In this document: positions 1-8,351 of the stretch, piece by piece
Numbering within the stretch: the first letter of the stretch is position 1
Layout of the letters: the number at the start of each line of letters is the position of its first letter
Source of the DNA: Anaerolineales bacterium
GTDB lineage: Bacteria > Chloroflexota > Anaerolineae > 4572-78 > J111
Direction: 5' to 3'
Assembly (NCBI GenBank): GCA_020634855.1
Contig: JACKAU010000002.1
Coordinates: 434,001-498,000 of the forward strand
DNA: 64,000 nt
Notes under the pieces: generated by a model
What the model saw: only the letters and a program-made list of their open reading frames with translations
Databases searched by the model: none
What the model was told of the DNA's origin: nothing
Translations under genes and position numbers: made by a program

Positions 1-2
1 AA

Positions 3-788
3 GCGAAAGCCCGTCTTGATCGCGCTATCGCCTTGCTGCGTTCGGTACAGGTCCAACGCTGGGTGGCGCTGGCTTTGAACTTCAAAGCCGCGACCCATCA
101 GTTAACCGGCGACTACGACGAGGCTGCTCGCTGTTTAACGGAAGGCATCGATCTGGCCCGCCAGAGCCACGATCGCTGGCTGGAGGCGTATTCGCTCAAC
201 GACTTAGCCATGGTCACCCACTTGCGCGGCGACACTAATGCGGCCCAATCCCTGTCACAGGAGAGTCTGACTATTTTTTCCGAGCTGGATGATCGGCGCG
301 GTACGGCCTTTGTCTTCAACAATCTGGGCTTTTTTGCCTACCAATTACAGGAATATCCCGAAGCTGACTGGCTGTATCGGGAAAGTCTCAGCCTGCGCCG
401 GGTCAACCGAGACCAGTGGGGCATGGCCAATGTCCTGATCTCCTTGGGCTTGGTCGCCCGCGCTCAGGACGATCGGGAGGCAGCTCGCAACAATCTCCAT
501 CAAGCCATCCAAACCGCCCACCAAATCCGGGCATTTCCGGTAGTATTGGAGGCGGCCGTCGAATTAGCCGGCGTTCTGGCCGAGGCCGGAGAGGTAGATC
601 AGGCCAAAGAAATCATCCGAACTAGCCTCCATCACCCGGCATTGAGCCAGCCGGCCCGCGAAAAAGCCGAAAGTTTGCTGGCCACTCTGCTACAGGTTGC
701 TTCCCCACAGCCGGCGGCTGTTTTACCCGAAGAGGCCGCTAATAAAGAGTTAAATCAGTTGGTTGCTGATTTAGGAAGGGAAAATTAA
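3..788 (+). CDS. C-terminal part of a TPR-repeat protein (5' end outside window)
   Basis: The frame is open to the left edge, so the true start lies upstream; the TTG at 33 is not preceded by a ribosome site. The visible 261 codons hold about five 40-residue TPR units of the kind with conserved Ala/Leu-rich helix pairs (for example ALNFKAATHQLTGDYDEAAR and the motif FNNLGFFAYQLQEYPEAD). Such 40-residue TPR arrays form the sensor/scaffold end of LuxR/MalT-type and SARP-type regulators and of TPR adaptors, so a cytoplasmic regulatory or scaffold role is likely, but no effector domain is visible. It ends with a short polar tail. The family assignment (TPR) is firm; the function is unknown. Confidence 0.8.
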   Translation, partial: AKARLDRAIALLRSVQVQRWVALALNFKAATHQLTGDYDEAARCLTEGIDLARQSHDRWLEAYSLNDLAMVTHLRGDTNAAQSLSQESLTIFSELDDRRGTAFVFNNLGFFAYQLQEYPEADWLYRESLSLRRVNRDQWGMANVLISLGLVARAQDDREAARNNLHQAIQTAHQIRAFPVVLEAAVELAGVLAEAGEVDQAKEIIRTSLHHPALSQPAREKAESLLATLLQVASPQPAAVLPEEAANKELNQLVADLGREN

Positions 789-819
789 TAACTCCCACAT
801 TTTGGTGGACAGCCCAGGG

Positions 820-885
820 TAATTAGTCATTGGTAAATAGTAATTGGTTATTCAATCTCTAATTACCCTTTACCAATTACCCTAA
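820..885. repeat. AT-rich inverted repeat
   Basis: TTGGTAAA at 830-837 pairs with TTTACCAA at 869-876, and nearby GTAATTGG/CCAATTAC words extend the symmetry. It sits between the TPR protein and the hydrolase fusion. Short AT-rich palindromes of this sort are common intergenic repeats; no function is evident. Confidence 0.45.
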
Positions 886-950
886 CTCAGTTATTTGATT
901 CTTGATTCTACGAACTTAATGGCCGCAACATAGGAAGGGGATTGATACCA

Positions 951-3044
951 GTGCGTTCACTGGAGCCACGCCGCAGTGGCCAACTCAAAATCCGAGGCTT
1001 TCAGATCGGCTATAAGGAATTTGGCCGGCCTGATGCGCCCGCCGTACTCCTGCTGCCGCCGTGGCAAATTGTCCATCACCGTCACTGGAAGATGCAGGTT
1101 CCCTACCTTTCGCTATTTTTTCGGGTGATCCTGTTTGACGCGCCCGGTAACGGCGACAGCGAACGCACGACCGATCCGGCGGCCTCAGAGTTTGATCGCC
1201 TTGTGGCTTATGGCTTCGGCGTACTCGATCACCTCAATATCAATCAGACGAGTCTGGTGGGTTTTTCCAGAGGGTGCAGTTTTGGACTTGGCATGGCCGC
1301 TCACACCCCTGAGCGGATCAGCCGTTTGGTGACGATTTCGTACGCGCCGCCGCATTATGATAAAGCTGATTTTTGGGACCCCCGCCGCAGTTATCAGGGC
1401 TGGGAAAAACGTAACGTTCACTACTGGCGAAACCATTACCGCGATTTTTTGGACTTCTTCTTCGCCCAAATGTTTATCGAACCCCACTCCACCAAACAAA
1501 TCGACGATGGGATTGGTTGGGCCGAAGCCACCACGCCGGACATTTTAGCGAATACAACCAATCTCCCCAGCCTGAAGCCCAAATTATCGCTCGATGATAT
1601 TATTGCCGCCGTCAGTTGTCCGGTGCTCATTATCCACGGCACAGACGATCAGCAGAGCAGTTCCACCCACAGCCAAAATTTGGCGAAAGTCCGGCCCGAC
1701 TGGGAGTTTGTCACGTTAGAAGGCAGCGGTCACGCGCCGCACCTGCGCGATCCGGTCAAAATCAATATGGAGATTGCCCAATTTCTGGGCGTCCCGCAGC
1801 CCAAGCGGCGCACTTGGCGGCGGTCGATGTCGCGCCGGACGCCGAAAGCCCTGTTTGTGTGCAGCCCCATCGGGCTGGGCCACGCTCAACGCGACATCGC
1901 CATCGCCAACGAACTGCGCCGATTGGCGCCGGAACTGCACATCGAGTGGCTGGCTCAACACCCGGTCACCAAAGTGCTGGAAGCCAACGGCGAAATCATT
2001 CATCCGCTGAGCGAGCTGCTGGTCAGCGAGTCGGCCCACTGGGAACGTTCGGCCGGCGAACACCAATTGCACTGTTTCTACGCCTGGCGCAATATGGATG
2101 AGATTCTGCTGGCGAATTTTATGGTCTTTCTGGAGGCGGTGCGCGAGACGCCCTACGATATCTGGATTGGCGATGAAGCCTGGGAAGTGGATTACTATCT
2201 GCACGAAAACCCGGCGATCAAAACCGCGCCGTACGTGTTCCTGACCGATTTCCTGGGCTGGCTGCCCATCGACCGGACGCCCGGCTCCCGCGACGTTTTT
2301 TTGACCACCGACTACAACGCCGAGATGATCGAGCACATCGCCCGCTATCCCCGCGTGCGGGATCGGGCTATTTACATCGGCGATTACGACGATCTCATCC
2401 CCGAATCGTTTGGGCCGGGCCTGCCGTTAATCCCCGATTGGACGCGAGAGCATTTCGAGGCGGTTGGCTACATTACGCCCTTCGATCCCGCCGACTACGC
2501 CGATACCCAAGCCGTGCGCGACCGGCTGGGGTACGCCTCCGATGAGGCGCTGGTCTTCTTGACCATCGGCGGCACGGACATTGGCGAGTTTATGCTGCGC
2601 AAGGCCATCGACGCTTGGCCGCTGATTCATCAAGCGCGCCCCGATGCCCGCTGTATTGCTGTAGCCGGGCCACGCCTCGCGCCGGAGCGTTTGCCGCGCC
2701 ATCCGGGTTTGGACGTCCGGCCCTACCTCCACAACCTGTACGAGCATCTGGCTGTGGCCGATTTGGCCGTGGTTCAGGGCGGGCTAGGCACTACGATGGA
2801 GTTGGTCGCCAACCGCCGCCCGTTCATCTATTTTCCCTTGAAAGATCACTGCGAGCAGGTCTACCACGTGGCCTACCGGCTCGATCATTACCGCGCCGGC
2901 CGCCGGCTCAATTACCACCAAACCGGCGTCGAAGCTCTAGCTGAAGCTGCTCTAACCACCCTCGGCGCGGATACCGGCGGCTATCGCCCCTACGATCCCG
3001 GCGGCGCGGCGCGGGCGGCCAAGTTGATTGCGGAGTTGTTATAG
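951..3044 (+). CDS. Fusion of alpha/beta hydrolase and MurG/UGT-like glycosyltransferase
   Basis: 697 residues in two enzymes' worth of sequence. Residues about 10-285 are an alpha/beta hydrolase: nucleophile motif GFSRGC with Ser106, an acid in HGTDDQ near 230, and a histidine in GSGHAPH near 260. Residues about 295-695 look like a GT-B glycosyltransferase of the MurG/UDP-glycosyltransferase type: N-terminal SPIGLGHAQRD (the acceptor-side glycine loop) and the C-terminal donor-side motif QGGLGTTMELVANRRPFIYF. The start is GTG at 951, because the ribosome site AGGAAGGGG at 932-940 lies 10 bases before it and only one base before the TTG at 942. It is monocistronic and faces a bidirectional terminator. 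The fusion suggests consecutive acyl/ester cleavage and sugar transfer on one substrate, such as a glycolipid or secondary metabolite; the substrate is unknown. Confidence 0.8.
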   Translation: MRSLEPRRSGQLKIRGFQIGYKEFGRPDAPAVLLLPPWQIVHHRHWKMQVPYLSLFFRVILFDAPGNGDSERTTDPAASEFDRLVAYGFGVLDHLNINQTSLVGFSRGCSFGLGMAAHTPERISRLVTISYAPPHYDKADFWDPRRSYQGWEKRNVHYWRNHYRDFLDFFFAQMFIEPHSTKQIDDGIGWAEATTPDILANTTNLPSLKPKLSLDDIIAAVSCPVLIIHGTDDQQSSSTHSQNLAKVRPDWEFVTLEGSGHAPHLRDPVKINMEIAQFLGVPQPKRRTWRRSMSRRTPKALFVCSPIGLGHAQRDIAIANELRRLAPELHIEWLAQHPVTKVLEANGEIIHPLSELLVSESAHWERSAGEHQLHCFYAWRNMDEILLANFMVFLEAVRETPYDIWIGDEAWEVDYYLHENPAIKTAPYVFLTDFLGWLPIDRTPGSRDVFLTTDYNAEMIEHIARYPRVRDRAIYIGDYDDLIPESFGPGLPLIPDWTREHFEAVGYITPFDPADYADTQAVRDRLGYASDEALVFLTIGGTDIGEFMLRKAIDAWPLIHQARPDARCIAVAGPRLAPERLPRHPGLDVRPYLHNLYEHLAVADLAVVQGGLGTTMELVANRRPFIYFPLKDHCEQVYHVAYRLDHYRAGRRLNYHQTGVEALAEAALTTLGADTGGYRPYDPGGAARAAKLIAELL

Positions 3045-3070
3045 TTGATCTGATGTAACGACTCAGCCAG

Positions 3071-3172
3071 CATGTCATTTCGAGCGACAGAGGAGCGAGA
3101 AATCCCCTAAATCGCTGTTCGCAATCGACCATCCAGGGGATTTCTCGGCAAAAGACGCCTCGAAATGACATG
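3071..3172. repeat. Nested inverted repeat (REP-like element)
   Basis: Outer arms CATGTCATTTCGAG (3071-3084) and CTCGAAATGACATG (3159-3172) are a perfect 14-bp inverted repeat. Inside them GAGAAATCCCCT (3097-3108) pairs with AGGGGATTTCTC (3135-3146). The double palindrome can fold into a long hairpin and looks like a dispersed intergenic repeat. No gene is interrupted. Confidence 0.75.
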
Positions 3173-3194
3173 CCGGAGCGGTTACGATCTGAAA

Positions 3195-3233
3195 GTCAAA
3201 AAGCGCCGCAGAACACTTGCGGCGCTTTTTGAC
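3195..3233. terminator. Bidirectional intrinsic terminator
   Basis: GTCAAAAAGCGCCGCA pairs with TGCGGCGCTTTTTGAC around a 7-base loop. The stem is GC-rich in the middle and flanked by A and T runs, so it can stop transcription from both sides. It lies between the rightward hydrolase fusion and the leftward gene at 3375-4025. Confidence 0.85.
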
Positions 3234-3247
3234 CCTTGGCTATGATA

Positions 3248-3294
3248 GACCGCCGACCGTCAATGCATGTGACGATTTTTGGCGGTCGGCGGTC
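3248..3294. repeat. Inverted repeat with 12-bp arms
   Basis: GACCGCCGACCG (3248-3259) pairs with CGGTCGGCGGTC (3283-3294), with outer TAGACC/GGTCTA words extending it less exactly. It lies just right of the terminator and looks like another dispersed palindromic element. Confidence 0.65.
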
Positions 3295-3374
3295 AGCTAG
3301 CGGTGGTCTATTGTCGGGGCAGCGACATTCGGGTTAACTTGAGCAGAAGTCCGTTAGCAAAGCTAGGGGGCGTG

Positions 3375-4025
3375 TTAGGCGATGACGCCGAACCCCAGCT
3401 TTTCTAACCGCTGTGGCGAGGCGATGAGCGCGACTTCGGCAATCGCTTTGAAATCACTCAGCCACTCATCCAGCGCTTCCAGAGCGGCATCGCGCTGCTT
3501 GGTCGCTTCCTGAGCCTCACCTTTTTCGGCTTCTTGCTGCTCATTCAGGCGAGCGACTTGCGCCACCAAATCCCGTTCGCTTTCCAGCCGGACCTGGTCA
3601 TAGCCAAAGGTGGCCATGCGGGCCATCAAATCGGGGTAGGTCAGCAGGTTGTTGTAGAAGGTTTGGGTTTGGCCCAGCCAGCCGGCCAAACTGCGCTTGC
3701 GGCGACCGTCCAGATCCATGGCATGCTGCGCTTTTTTGTTGCCCTTAAAGGCCACTTTAGCTACTTTGAAAGTGACATCATAGGCGGCATCGGCGGTTTG
3801 ATGCGCTTGCTTGAGCGCTTCGCTGGCTTCGTACTGCTCGCCATACTCCACCCGCTGTCGCTCGACCAGCGTTTCGGCCTGCTCCAACAGCGCCTTGCCA
3901 CCGTTGATTTTGACGGCATCATAACCAAAGCGGCTTAAGTCGGCCAGAATATCCGCATCGTCCAGGGCATTGTTAATGGCTAATTGGGCGTCTAATAGTT
4001 GTGAGTCAATCATGGATGTTGACAT
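3375..4025 (-). CDS. Hypothetical helical protein with internal duplication
   Basis: A 216-residue soluble, mostly helical protein with no signal peptide or membrane segment. Two halves repeat each other: LADLSRFGYDAVKINGG near residue 30 and MARMATFGYDQVRLESE near 135, each followed by a long charged helix rich in Glu and Gln; a third weak copy (QRLEKLGFGV) ends the protein. The ATG at 4025 follows a clear AAGGAGAAACTA site. It stands alone. I do not recognise a characterised function; the duplicated helical hairpins suggest a scaffold or binding protein. Length and composition fit a real gene. Confidence 0.75.
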   Translation of the reverse strand: MSTSMIDSQLLDAQLAINNALDDADILADLSRFGYDAVKINGGKALLEQAETLVERQRVEYGEQYEASEALKQAHQTADAAYDVTFKVAKVAFKGNKKAQHAMDLDGRRKRSLAGWLGQTQTFYNNLLTYPDLMARMATFGYDQVRLESERDLVAQVARLNEQQEAEKGEAQEATKQRDAALEALDEWLSDFKAIAEVALIASPQRLEKLGFGVIA

Positions 4026-4614
4026 TAGTTTCTCCTTATCTGATATCTAAAAACCCAATAGGTAAGCGGCCAGCGCTTGGCTGTCGGCTGTTAACTTTTG
4101 TCCTAATTTGGCTTATGTTTGGGCTGCGGAGCCGGCCGGGGATGGCCTATGCGGTGACTTTTGAGGTCAAGTTGTCGGCTGAAAACTAATCGCTAATTGC
4201 TTACTCCAAGTTTAACATCTCTTAACGGTATCATATCTTTACCATAATGACAAGCCCGCCCCTTTAAATTGGTGGGACAAAAGTACTGCACCTGCCTTTC
4301 GAGGCATAAGAAATAACGCCACCGTTGAAGAAAAAATTTCACACGGCAAAATCACGTTTAAGCGGGGGACCGCTCGGCGCTAAAGTCACCGAGCTACCTA
4401 GCAGCGCCCCGTCAAATGGGGCTAAAGCCAACGACGCCGGATCAATCCGGCTTCGTTTGGTAGGCCGGAAATTGATTTCCGGACGGACGGCTGGGTTAGA
4501 GGCGATTGTAAAAAGAAAATCTTCAAGCTTTCAGTGAATGACCAATGCTCAGCCGATATACCAAAAATCCGCCGGTCAAACGGCTTAGTCGGCGGTAAAA
4601 GCGCTGTTTCCAAC
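4026..4614. other. Intergenic region, no gene recognised
   Basis: About 590 bases with several short open frames, none with a good ribosome site and recognisable content. The GGCTGTCGGCTG words near 4080 resemble degenerate intergenic repeats. A basic 70-codon frame at 4325-4537 starts with TTG and runs toward the tandem array; I do not support it as a gene. Confidence 0.5.
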
Positions 4615-4816
4615 GGGGAAGGCCCTATTTTGCGCGGGGAAGGCCTCATTTCAGATGGGGAAGGGGTCATTTTGGCTGGGGAAGGCCCCATTTTGGACGG
4701 GGAAGCCCTCATTTCGAGCGGGGAAGGTCTCATTTCAGATGGGGAAGGGGCCATTTCAACGGGGAAGGCCTCATTTCGGGTGGGGAAGGCCACGTTTTGG
4801 ATGGGGAAGGCCGAAA
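4615..4816. repeat. Tandem array of a 21-bp repeat (about 9.5 copies)
   Basis: Units begin with GGGGAAGG and continue with a variable core of the form CCTCATTTCAGAT. Starts fall at 4615, 4636, 4657, 4678, 4699, 4720, 4741, 4761, 4782 and 4803. All spacings are 21 except the unit at 4741, which is 20, so any reading frame shifts there. The 21-base period keeps both strands open and yields artificial heptapeptide repeats (GEGLISD on plus, PSPSEMR on minus). I read it as a minisatellite rather than a gene. Confidence 0.85.
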
Positions 4817-4870
4817 CGGGGGCCGGGAATCTTTGGCCGGGGTTGCCCCACACGCTAGTCCGGCCTTTAG

Positions 4871-4912
4871 CCCCTCACCCTAACCCTCTTCCCAGGGAGA
4901 GGGAATTTCGCT
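4871..4912. repeat. REP-like palindrome (CCCTCACCC / GGGAGAGGG family)
   Basis: The stretch CCCCTCACCCTAACCCTC followed by CCCAGGGAGAGGGAA can fold into a short hairpin. The same kind of sequence occurs at 52996-53058, so it is a dispersed family in this genome. It abuts and supplies the last codons of the small frame at 4880-4999. Confidence 0.6.
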
Positions 4913-4999
4913 CTCTTTTAACGCCGCCTGTTCACACAACTTTTGCAGCCGGCGGTTATAGAGAGCCAGCAGTTTTTGGATATCTTCTCGACGCGGCAT
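4880..4999 (-). pseudogene. Possible remnant of a helical N-terminal domain
   Basis: A 39-codon frame starts with ATG at 4999 behind GGGAGAG and reads MPRREDIQKLLALYNRRLQK, followed by LCEQAALKES. This basic amphipathic helix resembles the start of helical adaptor regions found at the N terminus of some multidomain proteins. After LKES the frame runs into the CCCTCACCC repeat and stops at TAG (4880-4882). The last nine or so codons are therefore repeat-derived, which fits a gene start cut off by repeat insertion. It could also be a genuine small protein or chance; the family link is from memory only. Confidence 0.35.
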
Positions 5000-5342
5000 G
5001 GCGCTCTCCCATTATTGGATGGGGTTAACTGAAGGTAAACGAAATGGTGTTGGGCTAATTGTCGGCGGGGTGAGTTCGGACAACGATAGATGTCTTCCAG
5101 TATAGCATAAGTCGCTTTGACACAAAAGGTTTGCGAGGACATTCATTCGTAGGCGTTCAGCCATTGGCTTTTTTTGTTTTGACCCATTTCTAAGATACAG
5201 CAACCACTCAATGTCAATAACCTAGTGACTGGCGCTAGCCCCCCTAGCCCCCCAGAGGGGGGAATTTGACGTCTTGCTCCCCCCCTTGGAGGGCCGGGAG
5301 GGCTTATCTTAATGACATTGGGTAGCCACTGGGGTTAAGAGA
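5000..5342. repeat. Intergenic region with a G/C-run palindromic repeat
   Basis: No gene is supported here. From about 5236 to 5303 there are runs such as CCCCCCTAGCCCCCCAGAGG and CCCCCTTGGAGGGCCGGGAG, which form imperfect hairpins and look like a dispersed repeat. The rest is AT-richer spacer upstream of nothing obvious; the adenosine deaminase gene ends at 5343. Confidence 0.5.
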
Positions 5343-6380
5343 TTAAGCCCTGGCAAACGTTTTCCATTCGGCTCGATAGGCGGCTTTGGCCTCGTCCGGC
5401 AGAAAGCTGGCCTCGAGCGCGTTGAGGCTAAGCTGCCACAATTCATCCCAGGAAAAGCCTTGCCGGGCGAGTAGGACATACTCGCTGGTCAGGTCGGTGG
5501 AAAACATGGGCGGATCGTCGGAGTTGACCGTAACATAGACGCCCTGATCCATGAGCGCTCGAATGGGGTGCGGCTGATCGGGCGGGACGACTTTGAGGCG
5601 GTAGTTGCTGTAGGGAGAGACTTCGAGGGGGATTTGGCTTTGACGGAGATAATCGACTAATTGGTCATCTTCAATGGCCCGTACGCCGTGGCCAATGCGT
5701 TCAGCCTGAAGGCTATGGATCGCGCCCCAGATACTTTGAGGGCCATCGGTTTCGCCCGCATGGGCCACCACGTGCAGCCCCTGGCGGCGGGCTTCAGCAA
5801 ATACATCCGTGAATAGTTCAGGCGGAAAGCCAATCTCCTTACCGCCCACTCCAAGTCCAATGAAGATACCTTCCTCCTGCCCGGCCAATACAAATTCAAG
5901 CACGCGATACTGCGAATCAGGCACCTGGCGAGAGATATCAGGAATAAAGCGAAGCTGGACGCCATGCGTCGCTTCCCCCTGCCTAATGGTCTCGGCCAGT
6001 GCTGCAATCACTTCGGCCGGGGGTAATTTATCCAGCAAGATCGAGGCGCTGAGAAAGACTTCGCAATATTTGACGTTATGCTGCGCTTGCTGGGCCAAAA
6101 ACCGCTCGGTCATAAAGGCGAAATCGGCCGGCGTTTGCATACAGTCGGCGGCCAGGAGATAAATTTCGATAAAATGATCGAAGTCACGGAAGGCATACAT
6201 CGACTGCCATTCTTCTAGTGTAGACGCGGGCAGAGTCACCTGGTTGCGCCGGGCTAACTCCCAAACCGTGGCGGCGTCGGTCGCGCCTTCCAGATGAACA
6301 TGAAGTTCGACTTTCGGCATCGCTCTCAACCGGGTCATTAGCTCAGGAGAAACAGCGGTATTGCTATAGATTGGGTCCAT
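5343..6380 (-). CDS. add: Adenosine deaminase family protein
   Basis: 345 residues, a normal length for the family. It should hydrolytically deaminate adenosine (or a related adenine nucleoside) to inosine in purine salvage, in the cytoplasm. The zinc ligands of the TIM barrel are visible: His27 and His29 in VELHVHLEG, the histidine and catalytic glutamate in HAGET near residue 205, HGVRA near 229, and the SDDPPMF aspartates near 285. The ATG at 6380 follows AAAGGACATTT. That leader is part of a dispersed palindromic repeat (6381-6462). The same family includes 6-aminodeoxyfutalosine deaminase of menaquinone synthesis, and sequence alone does not exclude that substrate; no other futalosine gene is nearby. 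Confidence 0.88.
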   Translation of the reverse strand: MDPIYSNTAVSPELMTRLRAMPKVELHVHLEGATDAATVWELARRNQVTLPASTLEEWQSMYAFRDFDHFIEIYLLAADCMQTPADFAFMTERFLAQQAQHNVKYCEVFLSASILLDKLPPAEVIAALAETIRQGEATHGVQLRFIPDISRQVPDSQYRVLEFVLAGQEEGIFIGLGVGGKEIGFPPELFTDVFAEARRQGLHVVAHAGETDGPQSIWGAIHSLQAERIGHGVRAIEDDQLVDYLRQSQIPLEVSPYSNYRLKVVPPDQPHPIRALMDQGVYVTVNSDDPPMFSTDLTSEYVLLARQGFSWDELWQLSLNALEASFLPDEAKAAYRAEWKTFARA

Positions 6381-6462
6381 AAATGTCCTTTGAAAATAAA
6401 GATCGGTAGGTCAAAGTAAACTTTGACCCTACCGTGAATGACAAAGCACGCTTTGTCGCTCC
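6381..6462 (-). repeat. Dispersed double-palindrome element, copy 1
   Basis: Read on the minus strand it runs GGAGCGACAAAGC, GCTTTGTCATTCACGG, GGTCAAAGT, ACTTTGACC, then TTATTTTCAAAGGACAT. The two inner palindromes and the tail match copies at 12090-12180 and 61861-61955. Here its tail provides the region holding the ribosome site of the adenosine deaminase gene. Confidence 0.75.
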
Positions 6463-6598
6463 GACGATGTCCCGATAATAAAGGATTCCTAACGAAAGGT
6501 CAATAGAACTTCGAAAAATCTAGCGAAACGTCGGAGGCTGCGTTCACACCATCTTTAATGAGGCGTAATTTCGGACAAATGGTCGGCTTCAGATCGCG

Positions 6599-6982
6599 TT
6601 ATACAGCCTGCACAGCCAAACGCCAAGCGGTTGTGCGCAAACCGAGTTCGATTTCCAAGTATCGCAAAAATGTACCGGCGACGGGGGTGAGTTCAGCAAT
6701 GAAGGCCTGCTGCTTTGACTCGTTGTGCCACGAAAACTGCCGGCTCCAGGCTAATGCTAATGCACAGGCGGTTTCCTTGGTATGGCCCTGACCCACGCAC
6801 CGCAAAATGGGCGCCGCCGTGTGGGTTAAAAAATAGTCATCGAAGAAGGACGCCGCCCAGTCCGGATGCTGCTGGGAAAACCGGGCATAAGCACGCTTAA
6901 CGGCCTGAAGGTAGTTTGGCTGGGATTTGGGACGGTTCAGCAGCTTTGAAAGTTTCGTTTGGATTTGTTGTAGCGTATTCAT
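6599..6982 (-). CDS. Small conserved-looking hypothetical protein
   Basis: 127 residues from the ATG at 6982, chosen because AAGGAG sits six bases before it; the upstream in-frame ATG at 6997 would overlap that site. The protein is helical and soluble, with no signal peptide or membrane span. Features are a Lys/Arg-rich N-terminus, the segment AVKRAYARFSQQHPDWAASF and a hydrophobic C-terminal helix. A single Cys lies in LRCVGQGHT and another in ACALALAWS. I do not recognise the family. It sits alone between the deaminase and the exporter, on the same strand as both. Confidence 0.6.
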   Translation of the reverse strand: MNTLQQIQTKLSKLLNRPKSQPNYLQAVKRAYARFSQQHPDWAASFFDDYFLTHTAAPILRCVGQGHTKETACALALAWSRQFSWHNESKQQAFIAELTPVAGTFLRYLEIELGLRTTAWRLAVQAV

Positions 6983-7115
6983 AATAATCTCCTTCAAAAT
7001 ATAATCGTTTGTAATCAGTAGTCAGATAGTCAGATAGTTTGGGATGGTGGCGGATTTCCATCTGCCACCAAAAGTAAACTACTTTTTCTTAGCCTTCGTC
7101 TCAACCTTAGTATTG

Positions 7116-8051
7116 CTAATGCACTGAAATCGTTCTGGGTCTGCGTTCAGCTTTAACCGGCCGGCGATACGTAAACCGGGCGAAGAGGCCGTTGACCGTC
7201 AGGACGCCTAGCAAGATTAGGGCGCAGCCGACATATCCGTTCCAGGCCAGGCGTTCGCCCAAGACGAACACGCCCATCAAGGTGGCGATAATCGGCACCA
7301 GGTAGGTCGATACGGCCAGCGTCGTGGCGCTAGTGGTCTCCATAGCCCGGTAGAAGATGTAGAAAACCAGCGAGGTGCTGAACACGGCCAGCAGCAGCAG
7401 CGACACCAACGACATCAGCGATGGCATAGGCAAGGTGTAAGGTCGATCGACCAGCAGCGACACCGGGACCAGAAAAACAGCAGCTGTCGTCAATTGAGCC
7501 GTGGGGGCGACGAGGGGCGGCAGCCCTTGCAGGGTAATTTTTCCGTATACCACCGCCGATCCGTAGCAAATGGCGGCAATTAAAGCGGCCAGCAAGCCCA
7601 AGGTCGTAACCTGCACTCCGGCCAGCAAGCCTGGAGCCAAAAGCACCAGCAAGCCGCCAAAACCGATCATCCCTCCGGCGATTTTGGTCGGCGTAAAATG
7701 ATCGTCAGTTGTAAAGATATGGGCCAGAATCATCGTAATCAACGGTACGGTGCCGATGAACATCGCGGCCAGGGCGCTATCGATATATTGTTGACCCCAA
7801 GCCAACAGCGCGTACGGCGCGGCGTTATGCAAAAATCCGGCTACGGTAAAGTGCTTCCAAATCGGACCAAACTGAGGCAAGGTACGCCCCTGCGCTCGCA
7901 AGATAGCCAACAAAATCACCGCCGCCAGCGCTACCCGCGCCGACACCAGTGTCAACGGAGGGATGTCCCGCACCGCCACTTTGACAAACAAAAACGCGAC
8001 ACCCCATAACAAGGCTAGCGTTACCAGGTAGAGTAAGGTTTTGAGTTTCAT
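7116..8051 (-). CDS. EamA/DMT-superfamily transporter
   Basis: 311 residues with ten hydrophobic segments arranged as two copies of a five-helix unit, the hallmark of the drug/metabolite transporter superfamily. The first half has LLWGVAFLFVKVAVRDIPPL and the second repeats the pattern around AICYGSAVVYGKITL, ending near residue 295 with a basic cytoplasmic tail. Members export amino acids, nucleobases or toxic metabolites across the cytoplasmic membrane; the substrate cannot be told. AAGGAG lies eight bases before the ATG at 8051. A long hairpin (8208-8328) separates it from the NAD synthetase gene upstream, so cotranscription is doubtful. Confidence 0.88.
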   Translation of the reverse strand: MKLKTLLYLVTLALLWGVAFLFVKVAVRDIPPLTLVSARVALAAVILLAILRAQGRTLPQFGPIWKHFTVAGFLHNAAPYALLAWGQQYIDSALAAMFIGTVPLITMILAHIFTTDDHFTPTKIAGGMIGFGGLLVLLAPGLLAGVQVTTLGLLAALIAAICYGSAVVYGKITLQGLPPLVAPTAQLTTAAVFLVPVSLLVDRPYTLPMPSLMSLVSLLLLAVFSTSLVFYIFYRAMETTSATTLAVSTYLVPIIATLMGVFVLGERLAWNGYVGCALILLGVLTVNGLFARFTYRRPVKAERRPRTISVH

Positions 8052-8207
8052 TGATCGCTCCTTTAGGTTATAGCTCTACTATACCGAACCATCGTTCCAC
8101 GGATATAGCCGAAAAGCGATCCAAAGCGCGTTCCACGACAGCAAGTTTGCACAGTTTGGGGAGTTTATGGAGTTTAGGGAGTCACTAGCATGAAGTTAAA
8201 CAGTGAA

Positions 8208-8328
8208 AGCATCCCGAGTAGCGCGGAACGGAGTGTAGCGCGTATCGAGGGGTGCGGCTTCGACGAGGTTGTAAGCCAAACCCGCACCCCTCGATACAAT
8301 TTTGCTCCGCTCACCTACTCGGGATGCT
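8208..8328. repeat. Long hairpin of two stacked perfect inverted repeats
   Basis: AGCATCCCGAGTAG (8208-8221) pairs with CTACTCGGGATGCT (8315-8328). Inside, GTATCGAGGGGTGCGG (8242-8257) pairs with CCGCACCCCTCGATAC (8282-8297). All 30 base pairs are perfect. It lies between nadE and the transporter gene, both leftward, and may act as a terminator-like or RNA-stability structure, though no T run follows. It looks like a transposed palindromic element. Confidence 0.8.
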
Positions 8329-8351
8329 ACTAACTTAATGGCCGTGATCGT

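Noticed and set aside
4325..4537. Small basic 70-codon frame
   Set aside because: It begins with TTG without a ribosome site, and its content matches intergenic repeat-rich sequence.
4615..4816. CRISPR array
   Set aside because: The units are contiguous 21-bp repeats without spacers, and no cas genes are present.
4534..5028. 164-codon open frame across the 21-bp repeat array
   Set aside because: The frame is a product of the 21-base period, shifts at a 20-base unit, has no good ribosome site and gives only low-complexity repeats on either strand.
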